Of a stretch of DNA of 22,555 bases, positions 16,145 through 22,436 are shown one piece after another. This DNA is from an uncultured Lachnospiraceae bacterium. GTDB lineage: Bacteria > Bacillota > Clostridia > Lachnospirales > Lachnospiraceae. A model generated the notes under the pieces. That model saw nothing but the letters and a program-made list of their open reading frames with translations. It did not search any database and was not told the DNA's origin. The DNA is taken from NCBI GenBank assembly GCA_949076555.1, contig CARUOB010000051.1:1-22555 (forward strand). Reading direction: 5' to 3'. Position 1 is the stretch's first letter. The number at the start of each line of letters is the position of its first letter. The position numbers and the translations under genes are program-made.

Positions 16145-18334
16145 GTGAAAAAGGTATACAGCGAATTTATCTTGGGGGATATGCGGGCCTGTTATGTGCA
16201 GGACGAGGAGACGGGGAGTATGGAACTTGTGCTGCTCCCGGCGGACGCGGCGTACGAGGTTTCTTACAGGGAAAAGCCCTACCCGGATTCTCTCGTGCAG
16301 GTGAAACTTGCCGGGGATGCTTATGCGGGCGGTTACGCGGGCGGCAGGACGATGCGCCAGAGCGCTTCCGTGATGGATCTTATATTTGAGGGACAGGAGG
16401 TGAAAGCCTGCGATGCCGCCGGGCAGGAAACCGGTGATTCCCGGCCTGTGCCTGCGGGTGCGGAAATAAAAGGGGAGAGCGGAGGTGCGGTGATCTGTAC
16501 AGCCTTCTCGGATAAGCGGGGATATCGGTACCATCATTATCTTGTCTGGAAAGAGGGAAAGAAGAGTCTGCTCTCCTATACGGCGTTTGAAAATGCCTCC
16601 GGGGCGTCGGCAGATCTGGAGATGCTTTCGAGCTTTTCCCTGAGCGGGATTTCTCCTTTTGCAGGCGCGGATGAGAGCGGGCTGTTGAAACTGCACCGTA
16701 TCCGCAGTGTGTGGAGCATGGAGGGGAGAGCAGAGTCTCAGCTTTTGGAAGACTTGCAGCTGGAACCTTCCTGGGGCGGCCACGCGGTGCGCTGCGAGCG
16801 GTTCGGCCAGATTGGCTCCATGCCGGTAAACGGGTATTTTCCCTATGCGGTGATGGAAGACACAAAGTCCGATATCTTCTGGGGCGCGATGATTATGCAC
16901 AATGCAAGCTGGCAGATGGAAGTATACCGCAGGGGCGATGACGCGGCTCTTTCGGGCGGACTGGCGGATTACGATTTCGGGCACTGGCAAAAAAGAGTAG
17001 CGCCGGGAGAAACCTTTGCGACACCCACGGCCATTTTGTCTGTCTGCAGGGGCGGCGGTATTGAGGCGGTTTCCCAGAGAATGACGGCGGCGCTTTATGA
17101 AAGCGTGGAACGTGGGCCGGAATCGGAGCAGGAACTTCCCCTTATTTTCAACGAGTACTGCACCACTTGGGGAGAGCCTTCTCACGAAAATATCTGCGGG
17201 ATTCTGGAAGCGGTCAAAGATAAGGGCTTTTCCTATTTTGTGATCGATTGCGGCTGGTATAAGCAGGAAGGCATTCCGTGGGATGTGGCGATGGGAGACT
17301 ATCAGGTGTCTGGGAAGTTGTTCCCGGAGGGGCTTGAAAAGACGGTGAAGGCCATCAACGATCACGGCATGAAGGCCGGTATCTGGTTCGAGATCGATAA
17401 TGTGGGAGAGAAGGCGGAAAGCTATCAGGATACGGCACATCTGCTCACAAGAAACGGCGCGCCGCTTACCACCTCCATGAGAAGATTCTGGGATATGCGG
17501 CAGGAGTGGGTGCAGACATATCTGGAGGAGAGAGTGATTGGCACGCTGGAGAAGTACGGCTTTTCCTATATGAAGATGGACTATAACGATACGATCGGCG
17601 TGGGCTGCGATGGCGCAGAGTCTTTGGGCGAGGGGCTGCGGCAGAACATGGAGGCGTCGCTTGCCTTTATCCGGAAGGTGAAGGAGAGGATTCCGGACAT
17701 CATTCTGGAAAACTGCTCTTCGGGCGGGCATAAACTGGAGCCGCTTATGATGAGCGAGTGCAGTATGGCTTCCTTTTCGGACGCCCATGAGTGCGAGGAG
17801 ATTCCGATTATCGCGGCGGCTCTGCACCGTGTGATTCTGCCGAGACAGAGTCAGATCTGGGCGGTGATACGGGAGAGCGATTCTCTTAAAAGAATTGCAT
17901 ATTCCATTGCCAATACGTTTCTGGGCAGGATGTGTTTGTCGGGGGATGTGACGAAGCTGACGGATGCACAGTGGGACGTGATTGACAGGGGAATTGCTTT
18001 TTATAAAAAGGCGGCGCCCGTCATAAAGGACGGTTACAGCAGGCTCTATGGACCGAAGGTGGAAAGCTGGCGTCATCCGAAAGGCTGGCAGTGCCTCGTG
18101 CGGACAGAGGGCAGCGTGGAGCATGAGAAAAAGGACGGGCTGCTTGCTGTATTCCACAGTTTTAACGGGGAACATGACGGTGTGCTGGAAGTGCCGCTTC
18201 CCACGGACGGGAGCTACCGGATCGAGGAAGTTTACTCCGACACAGCGGCGGACGTCAGAATTGCCGACGGGAAGATGGTGTGCCGGATTCCGGAGGACAT
18301 GCGGGCGGTGGCGGTTCTGGCGAAAAAGGTCTGA
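16145..18334 (+). CDS. Alpha-galactosidase family enzyme (GH36, clan D)
   Basis: A 729-residue protein without a signal peptide, hence cytoplasmic. An N-terminal beta-sandwich domain (about 1-300) precedes the catalytic barrel (LPLIFNEYCTTWGEPSHENI, then YFVIDCGWY). The motif YMKMDYND places the likely nucleophile at Asp479. ENCSSGGHKLEP follows, and ASFSDAHECEEIP gives the likely acid/base at Asp546. GH36 enzymes split alpha-galactosides such as melibiose and raffinose; some take alpha-GalNAc. The KMDYND and SDAHECE forms differ from classic KWDMNR and SDNTDA, so specificity is open. A GTG start at 16145 is chosen: GGAGG lies ten bases before it, while TTG 16136 is one base from it. It is the last gene of the importer operon. 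Confidence 0.85.
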   Translation: MKKVYSEFILGDMRACYVQDEETGSMELVLLPADAAYEVSYREKPYPDSLVQVKLAGDAYAGGYAGGRTMRQSASVMDLIFEGQEVKACDAAGQETGDSRPVPAGAEIKGESGGAVICTAFSDKRGYRYHHYLVWKEGKKSLLSYTAFENASGASADLEMLSSFSLSGISPFAGADESGLLKLHRIRSVWSMEGRAESQLLEDLQLEPSWGGHAVRCERFGQIGSMPVNGYFPYAVMEDTKSDIFWGAMIMHNASWQMEVYRRGDDAALSGGLADYDFGHWQKRVAPGETFATPTAILSVCRGGGIEAVSQRMTAALYESVERGPESEQELPLIFNEYCTTWGEPSHENICGILEAVKDKGFSYFVIDCGWYKQEGIPWDVAMGDYQVSGKLFPEGLEKTVKAINDHGMKAGIWFEIDNVGEKAESYQDTAHLLTRNGAPLTTSMRRFWDMRQEWVQTYLEERVIGTLEKYGFSYMKMDYNDTIGVGCDGAESLGEGLRQNMEASLAFIRKVKERIPDIILENCSSGGHKLEPLMMSECSMASFSDAHECEEIPIIAAALHRVILPRQSQIWAVIRESDSLKRIAYSIANTFLGRMCLSGDVTKLTDAQWDVIDRGIAFYKKAAPVIKDGYSRLYGPKVESWRHPKGWQCLVRTEGSVEHEKKDGLLAVFHSFNGEHDGVLEVPLPTDGSYRIEEVYSDTAADVRIADGKMVCRIPEDMRAVAVLAKKV

Positions 18335-18347
18335 AAGCACCTTTTTT
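18323..18347 (+). terminator. Terminator overlapping the stop of the GH36 gene
   Basis: AAAAAGGT (18323-18330) and ACCTTTTT (18339-18346) form an eight-pair stem around an eight-base loop that holds the TGA stop, ending in a run of T. It is AU-rich and may be weak. Confidence 0.5.
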
Positions 18348-18371
18348 AGACGAAGGAATATAATAAAGAAA

Positions 18372-18399
18372 GGCGGCGCAGCTTCGGGGCTGTGCCGCC
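18372..18399. terminator. GC-rich hairpin after the sugar operon
   Basis: GGCGGCGCAGC (18372-18382) and GCTGTGCCGCC (18389-18399) form 11 pairs with one G-U around a six-base UUCGGG loop. It lacks a T-run on the plus strand but has a T-rich flank on the minus strand. It may be a second-line terminator or a 3'-end stabiliser. Confidence 0.5.
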
Positions 18400-18436
18400 C
18401 TGTCAGCCGCCGATGTAAATTTCTTTGAAAATGCCC

Positions 18437-18465
18437 TTGTCAAATGCTGCGAGATATGGTATTAT
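18437..18465 (+). promoter_or_regulatory. Promoter of the tRNA operon
   Basis: TTGTCA (18437-18442), a 17-base spacer and TATTAT (18460-18465). It lies 35 bases upstream of tRNA-Glu. Confidence 0.8.
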
Positions 18466-18499
18466 ATCATTCGTTAAGGCTACATGAAGCCTTTCGTCA

Positions 18500-18571
18500 G
18501 GCTCCATGGTCAAGCGGTTAAGACATCGCCCTTTCACGGCGGTAACACGGGTTCGATTCCCGTTGGAGTCA
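18500..18571 (+). tRNA. tRNA-Glu (anticodon TTC)
   Basis: A complete 72-base cloverleaf. The acceptor stem GGCTCCA pairs with TGGAGTC (one G-U), with discriminator A. The anticodon stem TCGCC/GGCGG holds the loop CTTTCAC, so the anticodon is TTC at 18533-18535. The T arm has GGTTCGATTCC. CCA is not encoded and must be added. Confidence 0.97.
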
Positions 18572-18642
18572 TCGGTCGAAAGACCGGCGGTAAAGTTTCT
18601 TTTCAGGAGTCAGTTTCGCAGGAACCTGCTCCGACATATTAC

Positions 18643-18714
18643 GGCGCAGTAGCCAAGTGGTAAGGCATGGGTCTGCAACACCCTGATTCACCGGTTCAAA
18701 TCCGGTCTGCGCCT
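18643..18714 (+). tRNA. tRNA-Cys (anticodon GCA)
   Basis: A 72-base cloverleaf. The acceptor GGCGCAG pairs with CTGCGCC, with discriminator T as usual for Cys. The anticodon loop CTGCAAC gives GCA, and the T arm has GGTTCAAATCC. The outermost anticodon-stem pair is a T-T mismatch, leaving four good pairs. CCA is not encoded. It is in one transcript with tRNA-Glu, 71 bases upstream. Confidence 0.96.
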
Positions 18715-18725
18715 CTTATTGTGAG

Positions 18726-18772
18726 ATGGCTCAATCCCTTGTAAATACTGGGATTGAGTCATTTTTCTTTTG
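18726..18772 (+). terminator. Terminator of the tRNA operon
   Basis: GGCTCAATCCC (18728-18738) and GGGATTGAGTC (18750-18760) form 11 pairs with one G-U, extended by two A-T pairs, followed by ATTTTTCTTTT. Confidence 0.93.
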
Positions 18773-18872
18773 TAGTTGCGCCTGTACTAGTTATTAAAAA
18801 ATTATATTTTTCCAATTATGATGTTTTTTGTGGAACAGATAATGACGAAATCCTAATAAAGTATTTGCTGTA

Positions 18873-18881
18873 TGATATATT
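18873..18881 (+). promoter_or_regulatory. Extended -10 promoter of toxin-like gene 1
   Basis: TGATATATT is an extended -10 (TGN + TATATT) without a good -35. It would start an mRNA near 18888 with a leader of about 80 bases. Confidence 0.5.
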
Positions 18882-18930
18882 ATATGGTGAAATTTCAGTA
18901 CGGGAACAACCGTGTCACTGCAAGGTGTTG

Positions 18931-18959
18931 ACCTCCTATTTTTACATAAGATGGGAGGT
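18931..18959 (+). promoter_or_regulatory. Hairpin hiding the ribosome site of toxin-like gene 1
   Basis: ACCTCC (18931-18936) is complementary to GGAGGT (18954-18959), which contains the Shine-Dalgarno core GGGAGG eight bases before the ATG at 18967. In the mRNA this would close the ribosome site, a common feature of type I toxin mRNAs. Confidence 0.6.
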
Positions 18960-18966
18960 GGTGCGG

Positions 18967-19050
18967 ATGAAGTTTGATTTTAAAGATCTCATGTCTTTCG
19001 GCATGTTCATTCTCGCATTGCTGACATTGATCGTAATGATGAGTCAGTAG
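18967..19050 (+). CDS. 27-residue holin-like toxin peptide (type I toxin-like), module 1
   Basis: The short protein begins MKFDFKDLMSFGMFILALLT and ends LIVMMSQ. A polar N-terminus is followed by one hydrophobic helix; the SFGMFILALLT core matches the 'putative holin-like toxin' peptides of Firmicutes. It would insert in the cell membrane. GGGAGG lies eight bases before the ATG. A longer frame from 18754 overlaps the tRNA terminator and has no ribosome site, so it is rejected. The gene is flanked by an antisense RNA on the other strand and ends before a two-way terminator, the layout of type I toxin-antitoxin loci. The C-terminus lacks the lysine tail often seen. Toxic action is inferred. Confidence 0.75.
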   Translation: MKFDFKDLMSFGMFILALLTLIVMMSQ

Positions 19051-19077
19051 CGTTTTCAAGTCCCAGTGATGGGCATA

Positions 19078-19167
19078 GAAAAACCACCCTTGTAAACTTG
19101 GTCGTTGAAAGGGTGGTTTTCTATTCTTAATGCGGTCAACCCCTTGTGGGAGGTTGTTCCTTTTATT
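19078..19167 (-). ncRNA. Candidate antisense RNA antitoxin 1
   Basis: A minus-strand promoter TTGCAT (19196-19201), 17-base spacer, TATATT (19173-19178) would give an RNA of about 90 bases ending at the shared terminator. It starts about 115 bases beyond the toxin stop. It contains ACCTCCCA (complement of 19147-19154), able to pair with the TGGGAGGT ribosome-site region of the toxin mRNA (18952-18959), and it is fully complementary to the toxin mRNA's terminator region. Its 5' part (GGAACAACC and GTTGACC) also resembles the toxin leader. No open frame with a ribosome site is seen. The ends are estimates. Confidence 0.65.
19079..19123. terminator. Two-way terminator shared by toxin 1 mRNA and its antisense RNA
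   Basis: AAAACCACCCTT (19080-19091) and AAGGGTGGTTTT (19109-19120) form a perfect 12-pair stem, extended to 15 with one bulged A. T-runs flank it on both strands, so both converging transcripts end here and share complementary 3' ends. Confidence 0.88.
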
Positions 19168-19322
19168 GTTATAATATAGCATATTTGTCTTGAATATGCA
19201 AGTCACTTGTCGGAAAGTCAGGGGGTTCTTTTTTGTTGCTTTTCTTGTTGCATAGTTCCGAAAAATAGTTATTTACTGATTGTCACCATATTTTCATTGG
19301 CGGCACCGGGCGGTTTTAACGT

Positions 19323-19351
19323 TTGACAGATTTTAGCACATCAATTATAAT
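19323..19351 (+). promoter_or_regulatory. Consensus promoter of antisense RNA 2
   Basis: A perfect sigma-A promoter: TTGACA (19323-19328), 17-base spacer, TATAAT (19346-19351). No open frame with a ribosome site follows, so it should drive a non-coding RNA. Confidence 0.88.
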
Positions 19352-19357
19352 ATGCTT

Positions 19358-19474
19358 AACAAGGGAGCCGGAAGGTGAGTGCACTTCACCCGACCCGGCG
19401 CAATTTAAGATTTTACTATAAGAATAGCCGTTCCTAAACTTTTGTCGAGAGCAGGACGGCTATTTCTTATTTTT
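19358..19474 (+). ncRNA. Candidate antisense RNA antitoxin 2
   Basis: An RNA of about 115 bases is expected from the consensus promoter to the two-way terminator at 19420-19468. Its 5' part folds as a hairpin: GCCGG (19367-19371) with CCGGC (19395-19399), and GGTGA (19374-19378) with TCACC (19386-19390). The segment 19374-19391 is repeated in direct orientation at 19577-19594 (15 of 18 bases), which lies in the leader of the opposite toxin mRNA. The two RNAs can thus pair there as well as in the terminator. This matches the plan of the enterococcal par (Fst) antisense system. Ends are estimated. Confidence 0.7.
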
Positions 19475-19475
19475 C
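19420..19475. terminator. Two-way terminator of module 2
   Basis: AATAGCCGTTCCT (from 19423) pairs with AGGACGGCTATT (from 19453) over 12 bases with one bulged T, followed by ATTTTTC on the plus strand. The right arm contains the stop codon of toxin-like gene 2. Confidence 0.83.
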
Positions 19476-19543
19476 AAATTCAGAATTGTTACAATCAGTA
19501 AGGCAATGCTCACGATTAGACTTAATTCCTCATATGTACTCAT
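19460..19543 (-). CDS. 27-residue holin-like toxin peptide (type I toxin-like), module 2
   Basis: The minus strand encodes a peptide starting MSTYEELSLIVSIALLIV and ending with a basic tail, LNLKNKK. An acidic N-terminus, one hydrophobic helix and a lysine-rich tail are the standard form of the Firmicutes putative holin-like toxins, and the MSTYEELSL start is typical. GGGGTG lies six bases before the ATG and is partly paired in a small hairpin (19551-19566, CTT with AAG). A convergent antisense RNA and a shared terminator complete a type I module. It is too short for most gene finders. Membrane toxicity is inferred from the family. Confidence 0.8.
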   Translation of the reverse strand: MSTYEELSLIVSIALLIVTILNLKNKK

Positions 19544-19576
19544 AATAATCACCCCTTCCGAAAGGTATTCGGATCG

Positions 19577-19618
19577 GGTGAGAGCACGTCCCCCAGCTCC
19601 CCGGGTAAGCATATTATA
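19577..19618 (-). promoter_or_regulatory. Promoter and leader start of toxin-like gene 2
   Basis: On the minus strand TATAAT (19613-19618) is present but the -35 position reads AAGGAA, far from consensus. The 13 bases TATAATATGCTTA are identical to those of the antisense promoter (19346-19358) in inverted orientation. A weak toxin promoter beside a consensus antisense promoter fits an antitoxin made in excess. The 19577-19594 segment is the second copy of the direct repeat. Confidence 0.6.
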
Positions 19619-19780
19619 TTGTCATGGTGCAGTAGTTCCTTTCCGGAATGTCGCTAGGTTCACATGGAGATACTTTGCAAATTTTTTCAGTATAACTGAT
19701 AAAGAGATTGTACCACAAAAGAAAGAAAATGTTGAGAGGTATAAAAAACTTCATCCTCACTTTGCGACAAAATATTAATC

Positions 19781-19834
19781 TTGACAAAAAGGTTTACTGC
19801 GTGTAGACTTTATATAGGGTCTACTAATAGTAGA
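19781..19834 (+). promoter_or_regulatory. BlaI-type promoter with two overlapping operators
   Basis: The promoter is TTGACA (19781-19786), 17-base spacer, TAGACT (19804-19809). A 22-base near-palindrome, GTAGAC at 19803 and GTCTAC ending at 19824, covers the -10. A second palindrome, TCTACTAATAGTAGA (19820-19834), overlaps its right arm. BlaI/MecI repressors bind TACTA/TAGTA-like dyads, so the gene pair downstream is probably self-repressed here. Confidence 0.75.
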
Positions 19835-19903
19835 ATAGAACAAAAATTGAATCAGCAGGATGGCATCTAAAGGCTGTGGTATGAACACGGGGGAGGAGGC
19901 ACA

Positions 19904-20266
19904 ATGGCAGAGTACAAATTAGGCGAGGTGGAAATGCGCTTCGCGAATCTGATCTGGGACAATGAACCGATATCGTCGGGGGAACTGGCGAAATTATGCG
20001 AGAAGGAATTGGACTGGAAGAAATCAACGACTTACACGATTCTTCGCAGGGTGTGCGACAGGGAACTTTTCCAAAATGAGAGGGGAACGGTGACTTCCCT
20101 TGTCAGCAGGAAGGAGTTTGACGCCATGCGGAGCAAGCAGTTTGTGGACGAGACGTTCAGCGGTTCCCTGCCGAAATTTCTGGCGGCTTTCACATCAAGG
20201 AGCAAGCTGTCCGAGCAGGAAATCAAGGAGCTGAAGGAAATTATTGAAAAGAACGGCATGTACTAA
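19904..20266 (+). CDS. BlaI/MecI-family transcriptional repressor
   Basis: A 120-residue protein of normal family length. The winged helix covers about residues 1-75 (KLGEVEMRFANLIWDNEPIS, then WKKSTTYTILRRVCDRELFQ and the wing ERGTVTSLVSRKEF). The C-terminal dimerisation helices follow (KFLAAFTSRSKLSEQEIKEL). In this family the membrane protease BlaR1 triggers loss of the repressor from DNA. GGGAGGAGG lies four bases before the ATG. The BlaR1-type gene begins five bases after the stop, and operator-like palindromes lie about 70-100 bases upstream. Which genes besides this pair are controlled cannot be seen. Confidence 0.92.
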   Translation: MAEYKLGEVEMRFANLIWDNEPISSGELAKLCEKELDWKKSTTYTILRRVCDRELFQNERGTVTSLVSRKEFDAMRSKQFVDETFSGSLPKFLAAFTSRSKLSEQEIKELKEIIEKNGMY

Positions 20267-20271
20267 GGCGG

Positions 20272-22089
20272 ATGGCAGAGAAGGGAAGCGGAGAACAGGG
20301 AGGCGGGGAAGAGACGATGCGGGAATGGGTGGAGCGGATACTGGAAGTGGTAAGAATATTTTTTGAGACGGGGCAGAATCGGGCGTTTCATATGCCGCTT
20401 ATAGGCGGCGGCGAGGAAATGTTTTTAAACGTATTGTACCGCGGCATGATAGCGGGTGGCGTTGTGCTGGCAGTTTTGCTGCTGCGGATGCTGCTTTGGC
20501 GTGCGCCGAAGATATATCATTATCTTCTGTGGGGACTTGTGCTTTACTGGCTTTTATGCCCTTTTACCTTTGTATCCACGTTCTCCTTTCTTGGAGCTTT
20601 CGGAGAGACGGACGGGGCGCGGATGCAGATTGAGGAGAGGCAAACGCAGGCCGTTATACAAGGCAGCGAAATACCGGAGGCGCTGCAGGGCGGACAGATG
20701 CAAGAGACTGTGCTGCATGTGGCGTGGAAAGGGGAGAGCGTCTGCCTTCCGAGAAGGAATGTTTTGCGGATTGCGTTTTACGTCTGGGCAGCAGGGATTG
20801 CGGCAATGCTTTTGTATGGGGCATGCAGTCTGGTTTTCTTATCCCGCAGGCTGAAAGGCGCGGTGCGGATGCAGGACAATACTTTTTTGTCTGATTATGT
20901 GCCGATGCCTTTTGTGATCGGGGTGGTACGGCCGCGGATTTATTTGCCGTCTTCCTTGCAGGAAAAAGAGATGGAGTATATCATTCTGCATGAACGGACG
21001 CACATCCGCAGAGGCGACCATGTCGTGAGAATGCTGGCTTTTCTGGCGCTGGCGGTGTACTGGTTTCATCCGCTGGTCTGGCTGGCCTATTATCTGTCCG
21101 GAAAGGATATGGAAATGTCCTGCGACGAGGCGGTCATGCGAAAGATGGACCGGGATATCCGGGCGGATTATGCAACTTCCCTGCTGAATCTGGCGACGGG
21201 CAGACTTTTTCCGGGCGGCACGCCGTTAGCTTTCGGGGAGGGCGACACGAAGACGCGCATCAAGAATGTGATGCGCTGGCGCAGGCCGAAACCTGTTGCT
21301 GCGGCTTTTTCTCTGGCGGTGGTTGCAATGGCTGCGGTAGTATTCGGCACCGACCCTTGGAGGGCAGACGCACGGGAGGCGGGAGCGGGGCAGGCTGCCG
21401 GAGCGGAAAATGAGGAGCTGCGGCTTGCGGCGGACGCATGGGCGAAGGCGTTCTGTGACAGGGACGGGAATGCCATCGCATCCCTCAGCACCGCAGAGTA
21501 TCAGGCGTATCTGATTGAGGAGGAGCTTTTAAGCGGCGTGGACGGAGACTATTACGGTTTCGGCTGGTCGAGTCCGTGGCCTTGGGTCAGTGGGAAGGAT
21601 TACCGTATTGTGGACTGCACGGAGAACCGGACGGTTATTCTATACTATGCGTGGACGTCGGTTCCTCATGTGACGGTATGGCGGGAGCATCTGACTTGGG
21701 AACGGGAGGAAGGTGAATACCGGGTAAGTGCAGGCAGTTTGCGCTATCTGAACAGCATTTCCGACAGCGGTGACTTTGCGGAAGCATATGGTTTGGGGGT
21801 AAACGGCACACCCATCGATTTTCTGACAAATGGCGCGGGGGAGGCATTGAATGAAAATGCGCTGCAGAACGGGGAATATTATCAGGCATTGTTTGCGCCG
21901 GAGACAGCGGCCCGTTTTCTTCTGAATGTATCTGATAATGAAGGCGATGCGGCATTGGCGGCCGGCAGCAGGCAGCCGGACGGCAGCGTGGAGGTGGCCA
22001 TTTCTTTTCCGGCGGACGGCGGGAGCGCTGTGGTGAAGATGATACAGCCTTACGGGGAAGAGGGGATTTGGATTGTACAGGATCTTTAA
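20272..22089 (+). CDS. BlaR1-type M56 membrane metallopeptidase with unusual ectodomain
   Basis: Up to 605 residues. Membrane helices VVLAVLLLRMLLW and YHYLLWGLVLYWLLCPFTF, a third near 165-190 and one near 260 surround the zinc peptidase. EYIILHERTHIRRGDH holds HExxH at about 240-244, and MEMSCDEAVMRKM the third ligand Glu. A last helix (VAAAFSLAVVAMAAVVFG) leads to a roughly 240-residue outer domain. That domain has no SxxK or KTG motif, so it is not a penicillin-binding sensor and its signal is unknown. The start is uncertain: ATG 20272 has a weak ribosome site; ATG 20317 and ATG 20419 (MFLNVLYRG, closest to family length) are alternatives. It is co-transcribed with the repressor. Confidence 0.88.
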   Translation: MAEKGSGEQGGGEETMREWVERILEVVRIFFETGQNRAFHMPLIGGGEEMFLNVLYRGMIAGGVVLAVLLLRMLLWRAPKIYHYLLWGLVLYWLLCPFTFVSTFSFLGAFGETDGARMQIEERQTQAVIQGSEIPEALQGGQMQETVLHVAWKGESVCLPRRNVLRIAFYVWAAGIAAMLLYGACSLVFLSRRLKGAVRMQDNTFLSDYVPMPFVIGVVRPRIYLPSSLQEKEMEYIILHERTHIRRGDHVVRMLAFLALAVYWFHPLVWLAYYLSGKDMEMSCDEAVMRKMDRDIRADYATSLLNLATGRLFPGGTPLAFGEGDTKTRIKNVMRWRRPKPVAAAFSLAVVAMAAVVFGTDPWRADAREAGAGQAAGAENEELRLAADAWAKAFCDRDGNAIASLSTAEYQAYLIEEELLSGVDGDYYGFGWSSPWPWVSGKDYRIVDCTENRTVILYYAWTSVPHVTVWREHLTWEREEGEYRVSAGSLRYLNSISDSGDFAEAYGLGVNGTPIDFLTNGAGEALNENALQNGEYYQALFAPETAARFLLNVSDNEGDAALAAGSRQPDGSVEVAISFPADGGSAVVKMIQPYGEEGIWIVQDL

Positions 22090-22183
22090 CACTGATCAGG
22101 GCGTGAATTACAAACCGAGATTCTTGTCTGATGGGGAAAGGCCGGTAGAAACAGAATAAAATATCATAGTGAAAGTGACGATA

Positions 22184-22233
22184 CAAAAGCAGGAGGAGCA
22201 GAGATGTTCTTCCTGTTTTTGTGCGTATTTTTA
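22184..22233 (+). terminator. Terminator of the BlaI/BlaR1 pair
   Basis: CAAAAGCAGGAGGA (22184-22197) and TCTTCCTGTTTTTG (22208-22221) form a 14-pair stem with two G-U pairs and a ten-base loop; T-rich sequence follows. The rest of the 347-base gap (22090-22436) holds no gene that I can support and no convincing promoter, though the promoter of the next gene must lie there. Confidence 0.65.
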
Positions 22234-22436
22234 TCCTGTCATAAGGATGTGTAAGTTGTTTGTAAAACGGGAAAGTCAACTTGCAATCGACCTTTAAGTG
22301 AAGTCTGTTTACAAAGTGTACCCGAAAAAGTGCAAACTGTGCCGGAGGGGTTGTGATTATATGTCGGTTTGGTAAAGTGAAGGCATGTAAGACAAAACGG
22401 CACACAAAAAAGGTGCAGAATGGAGGACTTATTACG

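Noticed and set aside
16034..18340. Long 768-codon minus-strand frame opposite the GH36 gene
   Set aside because: It is a shadow of the GC-rich, codon-biased GH36 gene; its translation has no recognisable domain and it has no ribosome site or operon partner.
18500..18714. tRNA genes as an integration site for an island carrying the toxin modules
   Set aside because: I found no repeat of a tRNA 3' end downstream and no integrase gene there.
18754..18966. Upstream extension of toxin-like gene 1
   Set aside because: It starts inside the tRNA terminator, has no ribosome site and covers the toxin promoter and leader.
19506..19778. 90-codon frame on the plus strand between module 2 and blaI-like gene
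   Set aside because: It runs antisense through toxin 2 and its leader, and has no ribosome site. Its second half (YFANFFSITDKEIVPQKKEN) looks protein-like and could be a gene remnant, but I cannot support it.
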